Shown one piece after another: positions 6,815 through 14,132 of a stretch of DNA of 16,258 bases. Source of the stretch: an uncultured Spirochaetaceae bacterium (lineage in GTDB: Bacteria > Spirochaetota > Spirochaetia > Treponematales > Treponemataceae); NCBI GenBank assembly GCA_937875245.1, contig CALNCH010000303.1, positions 1 through 16,258 on the forward strand. The letters run 5' to 3'. Each line of letters opens with the position of its first letter. The first letter of the stretch is position 1. The translations under genes were made by a program, and so were the position numbers. The notes below the pieces were generated by a model. It saw only the letters and a list, made by a program, of their open reading frames with translations, did not search any database and was not told where the DNA came from.

Positions 6815-7591
6815 TCACCAACCGAATATTTCTAATCTATGAGATTTTCCTAATTCTTGTAAGTTTTCTTTTAAAGAATTTTTTGGATCAGAGTGGGTGT
6901 TTAAGTCTATTAAAAATCGATTCATAGAAAAATGTTGATATACAAAAATCTGTTCTTTTATTGTTTTTTTATAGGCGTAAAAATCTTGTAAAGTTTTTTT
7001 GTAGGGTAAAAATAACCCCTTCTCTTTTAATTCTCCATAACCAACAAGCCATAATTGACAGCTATCAGAATGTTCCTTACAAAGTTCTTCATGAAGTAAA
7101 GCGGTGTTTTTTGCCATCCAAATTTGGCTCTCTAACAAAAGGGAATCTAAAATGGGACAATTATATTTTTTTATTAAAGATAGTTCTTTTGTTTTTGCGG
7201 TATGTAAGGGTGTTTTGTTTAAAATAATAACATTTTTTCGAAAATCAGTGTTTAGTTCTGGATTTCGTTTGAAAAAACCTTCTGCAATTTTTCCTGATTG
7301 GCCTACTAAATACCGGCAGTTTTTATCTAACTGCTCCTCTTTTCCTGGGTTATCTCCAATTACAATTAGTGAAATACTATCTTCTTTTGTAATATCATCT
7401 AAGGCTTTATTATAAACTAATACATTATCAAGAGAATAAGGTGGAACTCCATCCTTATTTGCTCCCTCTTTTTGAATAGTAAGTAACAATTCTTTTAAAT
7501 TGTTTGAGTCAATTACCTTTGTCCAAATAGCGAGTTGCTCTTTAAATTGGGTTCTAAAAGTGGAGATGGCATTCCATTGTGTTTCGGTCAT
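6815..7591 (-). CDS. Uracil-DNA glycosylase superfamily-like protein
   Basis: 258 residues. The segment ISLIVIGDNPGKEEQLDKNC followed by RYLVGQSGKIAEGFF resembles the UDG-superfamily motif 1 (GxxPG near the N-terminal side of the core) and the loop PFVGxAGxLL of family 4 enzymes. VIILNKTPLHTA fits the following strand, and YQHFSMNRF may be the His-containing motif 2. If active it would excise uracil or another damaged base from DNA. The Cys residues of the family 4 iron-sulfur cluster are not seen, and GDNPG is closer to the GxNPG of Mug/SMUG types. The start ATG overlaps the acetyltransferase stop by four bases (ATGA), with GGAG eight nt before it, so the two are translationally coupled. The assignment is by motif only; another nucleic-acid-related function is possible. 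Confidence 0.6.
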   Translation of the reverse strand: MTETQWNAISTFRTQFKEQLAIWTKVIDSNNLKELLLTIQKEGANKDGVPPYSLDNVLVYNKALDDITKEDSISLIVIGDNPGKEEQLDKNCRYLVGQSGKIAEGFFKRNPELNTDFRKNVIILNKTPLHTAKTKELSLIKKYNCPILDSLLLESQIWMAKNTALLHEELCKEHSDSCQLWLVGYGELKEKGLFLPYKKTLQDFYAYKKTIKEQIFVYQHFSMNRFLIDLNTHSDPKNSLKENLQELGKSHRLEIFGW

Positions 7592-8103
7592 AGTTTTTTC
7601 TCCATAATAATGCCTGCTTCTAATGTAGGGAAAAAGTGAGGAATAATGTGAGTTTCTGTAAAGCCTAGGGATTTATAAATATGTCTTGCACCTAACCAAT
7701 TTTCATTTACTAAAAGCACTATGGTGGAAATTTGGTTGTTGGCAGAAATGATTGAAGAAATTGCTTCTTGAAAAAAGAGTTTTCCCCACCCTTTTCCCTG
7801 ACAATTAGATAACAATCCAAAGGATGAAATATATAAAATTGAACCATTTGTAGAATGGCTTTTTGAAGCAGAATGTTCTAAGGTAAAACTGTGGGGTATT
7901 GTGTATGAGGACCATAGCTCACTGGCAACATATCCAAGAGGGGCAGAATTAGGTTCAATAAAAAAAAGCAAAAAACCTTGTGGGAAAGTTTGGATTCGCC
8001 GAAGAAAGGTTTCTTGCTTTTCTTGAATGGATAAGGTAAAAGCCTGTTTTTCTATTTCCATAATGGAAGAAATATCTTGGATGTTTGCTTGTCTTAAAAA
8101 CAT
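7588..8103 (-). CDS. GNAT family N-acetyltransferase
   Basis: 171 residues, one GNAT domain. The opening MFLRQANIQDISSIMEIEKQ is the usual strand 1-helix 1 of the family. The acetyl-CoA pyrophosphate loop is visible as NCQGKGWGKLFFQEAI (Q-x2-G-x-G pattern), preceded by the strand ILYISSFGLL. The closing NENWLGARHIYKSLGFTETH is the conserved C-terminal motif. It would transfer an acetyl group from acetyl-CoA to an amine; the order resembles RimI-like protein acetyltransferases but the substrate is not determinable. It is the first gene of a two-gene unit with the glycosylase-like protein (ATGA overlap). Its promoter is embedded in the end of the upstream SIMPL gene and there is no ribosome site before its ATG. 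Confidence 0.88.
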   Translation of the reverse strand: MFLRQANIQDISSIMEIEKQAFTLSIQEKQETFLRRIQTFPQGFLLFFIEPNSAPLGYVASELWSSYTIPHSFTLEHSASKSHSTNGSILYISSFGLLSNCQGKGWGKLFFQEAISSIISANNQISTIVLLVNENWLGARHIYKSLGFTETHIIPHFFPTLEAGIIMEKKL

Positions 8104-8109
8104 GTCAAG

Positions 8110-8138
8110 ATTTTAGCTTAAATCTTATTTCATTTCAA
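8110..8138 (-). promoter_or_regulatory. GNAT gene promoter inside the upstream gene's 3' end, leaderless arrangement
   Basis: On the minus strand TTGAAA (8133-8138) and TAAAAT (8110-8115) are 17 bp apart, each 5 of 6 to consensus. The -10 ends 6 nt before the ATG at 8103, so transcription is predicted to begin at the start codon. The -35 lies within the last codons of the SIMPL gene, whose stop is at 8125-8127. Confidence 0.65.
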
Positions 8139-8811
8139 ATGTTATCTGTACAGTGACTGAAATGTCAGTAGATCCAGAAGAAATAGGAGTTGATTCTGCT
8201 TTCATCATAACCATATCTGCAACATATTCATTTCGAAGAGCTGATCCATTAGAATATTCTTCTATTCGAATAGCTTTACCCAGTTTTCTGCCAGCGGTTT
8301 GTGTTAATAGAGCAGCAGAATTTGAAGCTTGTTGTACTGCTAAAACTCTTGCTTGATCGTATGCTTTACTGGTATTAGAAGCGAAAAAAGAAACATTTGA
8401 TAATTGATTTGCACCACCGGAGAGGGCTGCATCAATTGTAGCACCTACTTTATCAATATCTTTAACAATAACGGTAATATTATTGCTAACTCGATATTCT
8501 TTTGTTTCTTTTTTTCCATCGTCATAATAGCGTGTTTCTTGACGTAAATAGTAATTATCGGTGGATATATCTTCAGATGAAATACCTGCACTCAATAAAG
8601 ACTGAGAAACCTTGTTCATTATGGTGGCATTTTTTGAAGCAGCAACAGATGCTTCTTGGTCAAAAGTAATAACTGCCAAAGTAATGGAAGCTGTATCTGC
8701 TTTAATAGATATAGTCCCTGTTCCATTTACTGAAATAGTGGCAGGATCTGCAAAAAGAAATGCAGAAGAGATGAGTAAAAGAGTTGATAAGATAAATAAT
8801 ATTTTTTTCAT
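8125..8811 (-). CDS. SIMPL (YggE/DUF541) domain periplasmic protein
   Basis: 228 residues from the preferred ATG at 8811, which has GAGG placed 5 nt upstream (complement of cctc at 8817-8820); a longer frame to 8838 lacks such a signal. The N-terminus MKKILFILSTLLLISSAFLFA is a cleavable signal peptide, with ADPATISVNGTGTISIKADT following at the start of the mature domain. SIMPL proteins have a repeated alpha-beta fold with alternating short strands; here DISTDNYYLRQETRYYDDGK, then YRVSNNITVIVKDIDKVGAT, match the central portion and STDISVTVQITFEMK is the final strand. YggE-type proteins are periplasmic or outer-membrane-linked and have been associated with oxidative stress tolerance, but the biochemical role is unclear. 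It appears to have its own transcript; no convincing -35/-10 pair was found in the A/T-rich region upstream. Confidence 0.88.
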   Translation of the reverse strand: MKKILFILSTLLLISSAFLFADPATISVNGTGTISIKADTASITLAVITFDQEASVAASKNATIMNKVSQSLLSAGISSEDISTDNYYLRQETRYYDDGKKETKEYRVSNNITVIVKDIDKVGATIDAALSGGANQLSNVSFFASNTSKAYDQARVLAVQQASNSAALLTQTAGRKLGKAIRIEEYSNGSALRNEYVADMVMMKAESTPISSGSTDISVTVQITFEMK

Positions 8812-8893
8812 TTGTACCTCGTGGTAAGTAAACAACAAAAACTAATAAAAGTATACAAAAAAAATAAAAAATATCGAAATAAGCAGGTTTATG

Positions 8894-8922
8894 TAGACAG
8901 AATCCTATTGTTTTGGTAAAAT
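8894..8922 (+). promoter_or_regulatory. Promoter of a candidate small RNA
   Basis: TAGACA (8894-8899) and TAAAAT (8917-8922) have a 17-bp spacer, each 5 of 6 to consensus, and TGG directly before the -10 makes it an extended -10. The predicted start is near 8929. No gene start follows at the usual distance; a hairpin and terminator do. Confidence 0.6.
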
Positions 8923-8928
8923 GAAACA

Positions 8929-9000
8929 TCGTTTCGATTTTGCTCGTGTAATCAAAATCGTCTTCCTTGGCTGGGTTTCTCGTTACCCAGCCTTTTTTTT
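8929..9000 (+). ncRNA. Candidate small RNA, about 72 nt, two hairpins
   Basis: Between the promoter at 8894-8922 and a strong intrinsic terminator lies a compact transcript. It holds a perfect 8-bp stem (CGATTTTG at 8935-8942, CAAAATCG at 8953-8960, 10-nt loop) followed by the terminator hairpin. The order promoter, hairpin, short linker, terminator is that of a trans-acting small RNA. An alternative is a terminated leader for the MBOAT gene starting 57 nt downstream, although that gene has its own promoter after the terminator. A 35-codon frame (8921-9028) crosses the region, but its ATG overlaps the -10, so this promoter could not express it. No known RNA family is recognised. Confidence 0.5.
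8969..9000 (+). terminator. Strong intrinsic terminator
   Basis: GGCTGGGT (8969-8976) pairs perfectly with ACCCAGCC (8985-8992) around an 8-nt loop and is followed directly by eight Ts (8993-9000). It is the clearest rho-independent terminator in the window and works for plus-strand transcripts. Confidence 0.92.
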
Positions 9001-9020
9001 GTCTATAGACATTTTTTATC

Positions 9021-9049
9021 TTGCTTGAAGTAGTAAAATACATAATAAT
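9021..9049 (+). promoter_or_regulatory. MBOAT gene promoter, leaderless arrangement
   Basis: TTGCTT (9021-9026) and AATAAT (9044-9049) are 17 bp apart, and the -10 ends 7 nt before the ATG at 9057. The region begins just after the strong terminator, so the O-acetylation pair has its own start. The -35 matches 4 of 6 positions and the -10 matches 5 of 6. Confidence 0.5.
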
Positions 9050-9056
9050 CAAAACA

Positions 9057-10535
9057 ATGTTGTTTCCTACATTTTCTTTTTTATTCTTTTTTTTAGCAGT
9101 ATTTATTGGTTATTGGTATGTATGCCATTCTCCTCGTTCTCGTTCTTGGTTTTTAATAATTATTAGCTATATATTTTATGGCTTGTGGGGCTGGAGATTC
9201 TGTTTTTTCTTATTTGCATCTTCGGCGATAAACTATGTTTTTGCATATTTAGTTTCCGATGAAAAAGTAAAATTACAAAAACTCTTTTTAGTACTCTCTG
9301 TTATTTTCAACGTCTGTGTTTTAGGATTCTTTAAGTATTATAATTTTTTTGCAGATTCTTTAAATCAATTATTTCTTTCTTTGGGACTAAGTGCTGAATT
9401 GATTTTCCCTTCGTTACAAATTTTGCTTCCTATTGGTATTTCTTTTTATACCTTCAAGGGAATGAGTCTTATTTTTGATGCTCATTCCGGGGATATCCTT
9501 GCTTTTCCTAGTTTTTCCCAAGTTTTATTGTATATATCTTTTTTCCCTCAAGTAGCTTCCGGACCAATTGTTCATGCATCAGATTTTTTTCCCAGTCTTG
9601 AAGGGACGTTAGCTTCTGGAACACCTTCTGGTGCAATTATTGATAAGGCAGGAAGTACAGAAGCTCGTTATCATGTTAGTTTTAATACCATAGATTTTAG
9701 CAGTGCTTCTGCTTTGATCATGTCTGGTCTCTTAAAAAAAATGGTGTTTGCTACTTATTTATCAACATTATTGGTTGATCCTGTTTTTGCAGACCCTAGT
9801 AGTTTTTCTACATTAGAAGTGGTGTTAGCGGCTATTGGATACTCTTCAGTTATTTATTGTGATTTCTCAGGATATAGTGATATGGCTATAGGAATTGCCT
9901 TGTTATTAGGTTTTAAAACCCCTAAAAACTTTGATAGACCTTATATTTCTTTTAGTATTACAGAATTTTGGAAACGATGGCATATTTCATTTTCATCTTG
10001 GCTTAGAAAATATGTGTATTTTGCCATGGGAGGCTCGCGCCATGGACTTCCTAGAACTTTGTTGGGATTAACCGTTACCATGTTAGTTAGTGGTATATGG
10101 CACGGTGCAAGTTGGATGTTTATTCTCTGGGGTGGAATGCAAGCTGTTGCCATGGTTTTTGAACGCATTTACAATATTGGTAAAAATCCATCAGAAAAAA
10201 AGTTTTTAGCTTTTTTACAGATTATAGCTACTTTTATTTTTACTACTATCAGCTGGGTAGTATTTAGATCTGAAACTTTTACTGATGTCAAAAATTGGTT
10301 TATAGCACTAGGTAACTTTTCTGTGAATAGCACTTTAATTTCACCTTTGATTATACTTATTTTAGTTGTTAGTCTTTGTTTTCATTTTATTCCAACAAAG
10401 GTTCGCGAAGAGAGTCTTTCCCTTTGGTATAAAACTCCAGTTTTAGCAAAATCTGTATTAATAGCCGTTTTTCTGGTATTATTGTCAGTATTTTCTATGT
10501 CCGGTGTGGCACCATTTATTTATTTTAGTTTTTAG
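9057..10535 (+). CDS. MBOAT family membrane-bound O-acyltransferase (AlgI-like)
   Basis: 492 residues from the ATG at 9057; an in-frame TTG at 9021 is rejected because it is the -35 region. A polytopic inner-membrane protein: hydrophobic segments start at once (LFPTFSFLFFFLAVFIGYW) and recur along the length. Family landmarks are LLPIGISFYTFKGMS, FPQVASGPIVHASDFFP, the invariant-region His309 in ITEFWKRWHISFSSWLRKYV, and the catalytic His349 in VSGIWHGASWMFILWGG. AlgI/DltB-type members move acetyl groups across the membrane for O-acetylation of exopolysaccharide, peptidoglycan or other envelope glycans. The partner SGNH protein begins 8 nt downstream and probably places the acetyl group on the substrate. 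The glycan cannot be named from this sequence; relatives are often annotated as alginate O-acetyltransferase without evidence of alginate. Confidence 0.93.
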   Translation: MLFPTFSFLFFFLAVFIGYWYVCHSPRSRSWFLIIISYIFYGLWGWRFCFFLFASSAINYVFAYLVSDEKVKLQKLFLVLSVIFNVCVLGFFKYYNFFADSLNQLFLSLGLSAELIFPSLQILLPIGISFYTFKGMSLIFDAHSGDILAFPSFSQVLLYISFFPQVASGPIVHASDFFPSLEGTLASGTPSGAIIDKAGSTEARYHVSFNTIDFSSASALIMSGLLKKMVFATYLSTLLVDPVFADPSSFSTLEVVLAAIGYSSVIYCDFSGYSDMAIGIALLLGFKTPKNFDRPYISFSITEFWKRWHISFSSWLRKYVYFAMGGSRHGLPRTLLGLTVTMLVSGIWHGASWMFILWGGMQAVAMVFERIYNIGKNPSEKKFLAFLQIIATFIFTTISWVVFRSETFTDVKNWFIALGNFSVNSTLISPLIILILVVSLCFHFIPTKVREESLSLWYKTPVLAKSVLIAVFLVLLSVFSMSGVAPFIYFSF

Positions 10536-10543
10536 GATTCCCT

Positions 10544-11611
10544 ATGAAAAAAAGAAATACACCTAATGCTGTTATGTTTTCATTCTTACTTATCTTTTTC
10601 TTATGGTCTCTTTTTTGTGGTTCTTCTTTGTGGATTCCTGTATCTCGCTTACAAAATCCACATTTAAAATCAATTTTACTTCCTGTTTCAGATGCTATTG
10701 CTTCTGTTGGCGATTATTTAGGTACAACTGATTTTTATGTCAAATGGAAGAACTTTTTTCTGGATAAGACAGGACTTTCTGCGCATCCATCTTGGGATAC
10801 TCGTTTTTATAATCAAAGAAATAAAATAGAAACTGATACTGTAGGCTTTGATGAAAAAGAAGTTGATAGTACTTCCCCAAAGGAAAAAGTTGAAGAAATC
10901 ATACTAGAAGAAAAAGGGGATAAACCTGTTGTGTATAACATAGGAAATCCTTTTAAGCTATATATTTTTGGGGACTCACAAATTACCAGTTTTGGTAATG
11001 GTTTTAAAAGGCTTATCGGAGATACTCCAATAATTCAAGCAACTCATTTAGGTATTATTTCTTCAGGTTTTATAAGAGATGAGTACTATACTTGGGGTGC
11101 TAAGTTAAAGGATGAATGTTCAAAAAAAAGTTATGATGCTGCAATTTTTATGCTAGGAATGAACGATAATATTGATATAACTGATGCTGAGGGAAATCCC
11201 ATAAGACGACGTACTGAAGAATGGAACGATATCTATATTCGTCGTTGCACAGAATTAATTGATACTATGTTATCATTATTTCCAAAAGTATATTGGCTTG
11301 GTATGCCTATGCCAAAAAGTAAAACCTATGATGAAAATCTAAAAATTATTGATGGTTTACATGATAAGATTGCTGCAAATTACGATTCAGAAAAATTAGT
11401 TCGAGTTTCTGTCCGAGATATTTTTCCTGGTTCTGGACAAGGGTATGCAGAAAGCGTAGTTATGGAAAATGGAAAAACATTGAAAGTAATGGGAACAGAT
11501 GGTATTCATCTTACCGTCGGTGGTGGCCAATATATAATGAAAAAACTATTAGATAAAATACTCACCGATTTTACTTTTACAGAGTCTTTTCCTATTACTT
11601 TGCCGGAATAA
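10544..11611 (+). CDS. SGNH hydrolase-fold protein, DUF459-like, probable O-acetyltransferase partner
   Basis: 355 residues, starting 8 nt after the MBOAT stop with AGGA six nt before the ATG. A single N-terminal hydrophobic segment (about residues 11-30) should act as a membrane anchor or signal, exporting the rest. A charged Lys/Glu-rich stretch (about 100-130) links it to the catalytic domain. SGNH blocks are visible: block I with nucleophile Ser145 in IFGDSQITSFG, a glycine block around HLGIISSGF, block III Asn in MLGMNDNIDI, and the catalytic pair Asp319/His322 in MGTDGIHLTVGGG. In paired systems such proteins (the AlgJ/AlgX/DUF459 group) take the acetyl group delivered by the MBOAT protein and attach it to a glycan outside the membrane, or remove it. 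Acceptor unknown. Confidence 0.88.
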   Translation: MKKRNTPNAVMFSFLLIFFLWSLFCGSSLWIPVSRLQNPHLKSILLPVSDAIASVGDYLGTTDFYVKWKNFFLDKTGLSAHPSWDTRFYNQRNKIETDTVGFDEKEVDSTSPKEKVEEIILEEKGDKPVVYNIGNPFKLYIFGDSQITSFGNGFKRLIGDTPIIQATHLGIISSGFIRDEYYTWGAKLKDECSKKSYDAAIFMLGMNDNIDITDAEGNPIRRRTEEWNDIYIRRCTELIDTMLSLFPKVYWLGMPMPKSKTYDENLKIIDGLHDKIAANYDSEKLVRVSVRDIFPGSGQGYAESVVMENGKTLKVMGTDGIHLTVGGGQYIMKKLLDKILTDFTFTESFPITLPE

Positions 11612-11693
11612 AACAGAAAAAAATAACTGGAAGAATCTACTCAGAATATACCCCTTGTATCAGCAAACTACAGATTTGAAAAAAAAGGTATGC

Positions 11694-11722
11694 TTGCAAC
11701 AGACAGCTATTTTTAGTATAGT
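11694..11722 (+). promoter_or_regulatory. nfnAB operon promoter
   Basis: TTGCAA (11694-11699) and TATAGT (11717-11722) are 17 bp apart. The predicted start near 11729 gives a leader of about 39 nt containing the Shine-Dalgarno AGGGAG (11752-11757) before the nfnA ATG at 11768. This is a conventional leadered transcript, unlike most others here. Confidence 0.65.
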
Positions 11723-11767
11723 TGAAGTACTTACAGAATTAGTAAATTTCTAGGGAGAAGAATTGAT

Positions 11768-12619
11768 ATGTACAAAATTTTAGAAAAGCGTCAGCTTTCA
11801 GCAGATGTATTTTATTTTAAAGTTAATGCTCCTGACATTGCTCGAAATCGTAAAGCTGGCCAGTTCGTATTAGTACAGATTGATGTAAATTATGGTGAAA
11901 GAATTCCACTTACAATAGCAGACGGAAATGCGGAAGAAGGTTGGATAGCATTAGTTTTCCAAGCGGTCGGCGCAACAACTTTTAAACTTTCAAAGAAAAA
12001 TAAGGGTGATGAAATTTCCGCTATTTTAGGACCTTTGGGTAACCCAACTCATATCGAAAAGAAAGGTACTGTTGTATGTGTTGGAGGTGGTATTGGTGTT
12101 GCTCCTCTTCATCCAATTGTACAGGCTCATAAAGCTGTGGGTAATAAGGTTATTGTAATTATGGGTGCGAGAAACAAAGAGTTGTTAATTTTTGAAGATG
12201 AAATGCGAGCTTTAGCAGATGAATTATATATTATGACAGATGATGGATCAGCTGGAACAAAAGGCTTGGTAACAGAACCTCTTAAAATGCTTTGCGAAAA
12301 AGAAGTTCCTCCTGCAGAAGTTGTTGCAATTGGACCTCCAATAATGATGAAATTCTGTGCTTTAACAACAAAACCCTATGGTGTTTTTACAACCGTATCA
12401 TTAAATACTATCATGATTGATGGAACTGGTATGTGTGGTGGATGTCGCGTAACCATCGGTGGAAAAACAAAGTTTGTTTGTGTTGACGGTCCTGAATTTG
12501 ATGGTCATCAAGTTGATTGGGATAACATGATGATGCGTATGAAATCTTTCAAAGAGCAGGAAACAGAAGATTTCCACAAGTGTCGAATGGAAGCACAGGC
12601 TGATAGTTTGGCAAAATAG
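11768..12619 (+). CDS. nfnA: NfnA, small subunit of NADH-dependent reduced ferredoxin:NADP+ oxidoreductase
   Basis: 283 residues. Nfn (also called NfnI or SudAB) is a cytoplasmic flavin-based electron-bifurcating transhydrogenase that couples NADH, NADPH and ferredoxin pools. This subunit has an FAD-binding beta-barrel with RIPLTIADGN near 45, an NAD(H)-binding domain with VVCVGGGIGVAPLHPI near 101-116, and a C-terminal [2Fe-2S] site with Cys223, Cys226 and Cys238 in MCGGCRVTIGGKTKFVCVDG. Characterised NfnA uses three Cys and one Asp; Asp218 in IDGTGMC is the natural fourth ligand here. It is often auto-annotated as a dihydroorotate dehydrogenase electron-transfer subunit or sulfide dehydrogenase subunit, but the adjacent nfnB makes Nfn the better call. 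The Shine-Dalgarno AGGGAG is 10 nt before the ATG. Confidence 0.9.
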   Translation: MYKILEKRQLSADVFYFKVNAPDIARNRKAGQFVLVQIDVNYGERIPLTIADGNAEEGWIALVFQAVGATTFKLSKKNKGDEISAILGPLGNPTHIEKKGTVVCVGGGIGVAPLHPIVQAHKAVGNKVIVIMGARNKELLIFEDEMRALADELYIMTDDGSAGTKGLVTEPLKMLCEKEVPPAEVVAIGPPIMMKFCALTTKPYGVFTTVSLNTIMIDGTGMCGGCRVTIGGKTKFVCVDGPEFDGHQVDWDNMMMRMKSFKEQETEDFHKCRMEAQADSLAK

Positions 12620-12632
12620 GGAGAATTAGCAA

Positions 12633-14132
12633 ATGAGTGAATATATTCCATCAAATATTTTAGCGGAAGAAGCTAATAAAGAATATGATTCTTTACAGGG
12701 TAAAATTGCAATAGCACCATTAAGTATGAGAGACAGAATGGCCATTCCACAACAGGAAATGCCTACAGAAGAACCTTTAAAAAGAGCTCGATTAATGAGC
12801 GAAGTTGCTTTAGGGTATACAAAAGAACAGGCAATTGTTGAAGCAAATCGTTGCTTACAATGTAAAAACGCTCCTTGTGTAAGTGGTTGCCCAGTAAATG
12901 TTCCTATTCCACAGTTTATTGCAGAAGTTACTAAAGGCGAGTTCAAAAAAGCTGTTGATATTATTAAAACTACAAACTTACTCCCTGCTATTTGTGGTCG
13001 AGTTTGTCCTCAGGAAAAACAGTGTCAGGGGCAATGTACTGTAGGTAAAACATATAAAGACGCTGAAAAATCAGTTTCTATTGGCCGGTTAGAACGATTT
13101 GTTGCAGATTTCGAAAGAAACAATAATTTGGAAACTGTTCCAGAAGTAGCACCTGACACTGGTAAAAAAGTTGCTATCGTAGGGTCTGGTCCTGCTGGAT
13201 TAACAGTAGCGGCTGATGTACGACGTGAGGGACATTCAGTAACTGTATTTGAAGCCTTCCACAAAGAAGGTGGTGTTATGGTTTATGGTATTCCTGAATT
13301 CCGTTTACCAAAAGATATTGTAGCAAAAGAAGTAGAAATGCTTAAGAAAATGGGCGTTGAGTTTAGAACAAACTTCTTAGTAGGTCGAACAGGCACTTTA
13401 CTACAATTATTAAAAGAAAAGGGTTTTGATGCTGCTTTTGTTGGAACAGGAGCCGGACTTCCTAAATTTATGAACATTGAAGGTGAAAACTTAATTGGTG
13501 TTTTCAGTGCTAATGAATATTTAACTCGTGCAAACTTGATGAAAGCTTACGACAAGGGAAATGCAGATACTCCATTATATGAAGCAAAAAAAGTAGTAGT
13601 AGTTGGTGGTGGAAACGTTGCAATGGATGCAGCTCGTATGGCATATCGATTAGGAGCAGAGAAATCTAGTGTTGTATATCGACGAACTCAAGCAGAAATG
13701 CCAGCCCGAAAGGAAGAAGTTGCCCACGCAATGGAAGAAGGGGTTGAGTTCCGTTTCTTGGAAAACCCGGTAAAAATATTGGGAGATGAAAACGGCAGAG
13801 TTCGAGCAGTTGAAGTATTATCTTATGTATTAGGTGAACCTGATGCTTCTGGAAGACGAAGTCCAGTGGAAGTAAAAGGAAGTGAACACGAAGTTGAATG
13901 TGATGTAGTAATTATTGCATTAGGAAACGGTTCAAATCCTCTTATGGAAAAAACAACTCCAGGTTTGGAAGCAGATGCGAAAGGGCATCTTATTGTGGAT
14001 GAAAAAGCACAAACTACTTTCAAAGGTGTTTGGGCTGGTGGAGATATTGTTCTTGGCGCTGCAACTGTTATTCTTGCAATGGGTGAAGGACGAAAAGCCG
14101 CCGCTTCTATCAACGAATATCTAAAACAATAA
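12633..14132 (+). CDS. nfnB: NfnB, large subunit of NADH-dependent reduced ferredoxin:NADP+ oxidoreductase (GltD-like)
   Basis: 499 residues, homologous to the glutamate synthase small chain. The N-terminal domain holds the cysteine-rich motif RCLQCKNAPCVSGCPVNVPI and a second group at ICGRVCPQEKQCQGQC, together ligating two [4Fe-4S] clusters. An FAD-binding Rossmann motif follows (KKVAIVGSGPAGLTVAADVR), then an inserted NADPH-binding Rossmann motif (KVVVVGGGNVAMDAARMAYR), and the closing FAD motif GVWAGGDIVLGAATVILAMG. The bifurcating FAD is in this subunit. It is often annotated gltA/gltD, but no glutamate synthase large subunit is nearby and nfnA is adjacent, so Nfn is preferred. The Shine-Dalgarno AGGGAGA overlaps the nfnA stop; the gap to nfnA is 13 nt. 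Its own stop overlaps the next gene's start (TAATG). Confidence 0.93.
   Translation: MSEYIPSNILAEEANKEYDSLQGKIAIAPLSMRDRMAIPQQEMPTEEPLKRARLMSEVALGYTKEQAIVEANRCLQCKNAPCVSGCPVNVPIPQFIAEVTKGEFKKAVDIIKTTNLLPAICGRVCPQEKQCQGQCTVGKTYKDAEKSVSIGRLERFVADFERNNNLETVPEVAPDTGKKVAIVGSGPAGLTVAADVRREGHSVTVFEAFHKEGGVMVYGIPEFRLPKDIVAKEVEMLKKMGVEFRTNFLVGRTGTLLQLLKEKGFDAAFVGTGAGLPKFMNIEGENLIGVFSANEYLTRANLMKAYDKGNADTPLYEAKKVVVVGGGNVAMDAARMAYRLGAEKSSVVYRRTQAEMPARKEEVAHAMEEGVEFRFLENPVKILGDENGRVRAVEVLSYVLGEPDASGRRSPVEVKGSEHEVECDVVIIALGNGSNPLMEKTTPGLEADAKGHLIVDEKAQTTFKGVWAGGDIVLGAATVILAMGEGRKAAASINEYLKQ

Noticed and set aside
8921..9028. 35-codon plus-strand ORF across the small RNA region
   Set aside because: Its ATG overlaps the promoter -10, its middle is the terminator stem and T tract, and there is no ribosome site; most likely a chance frame.
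8702..9052. 116-codon minus-strand frame upstream of SIMPL
   Set aside because: It overlaps the terminator and small RNA in antisense, overlaps the SIMPL start in another frame, and has low-complexity codon use.
12633..14132. Glutamate synthase small chain (gltD)
   Set aside because: No large subunit nearby, and adjacency to an nfnA with a Cys3-Asp [2Fe-2S] motif fits Nfn better.
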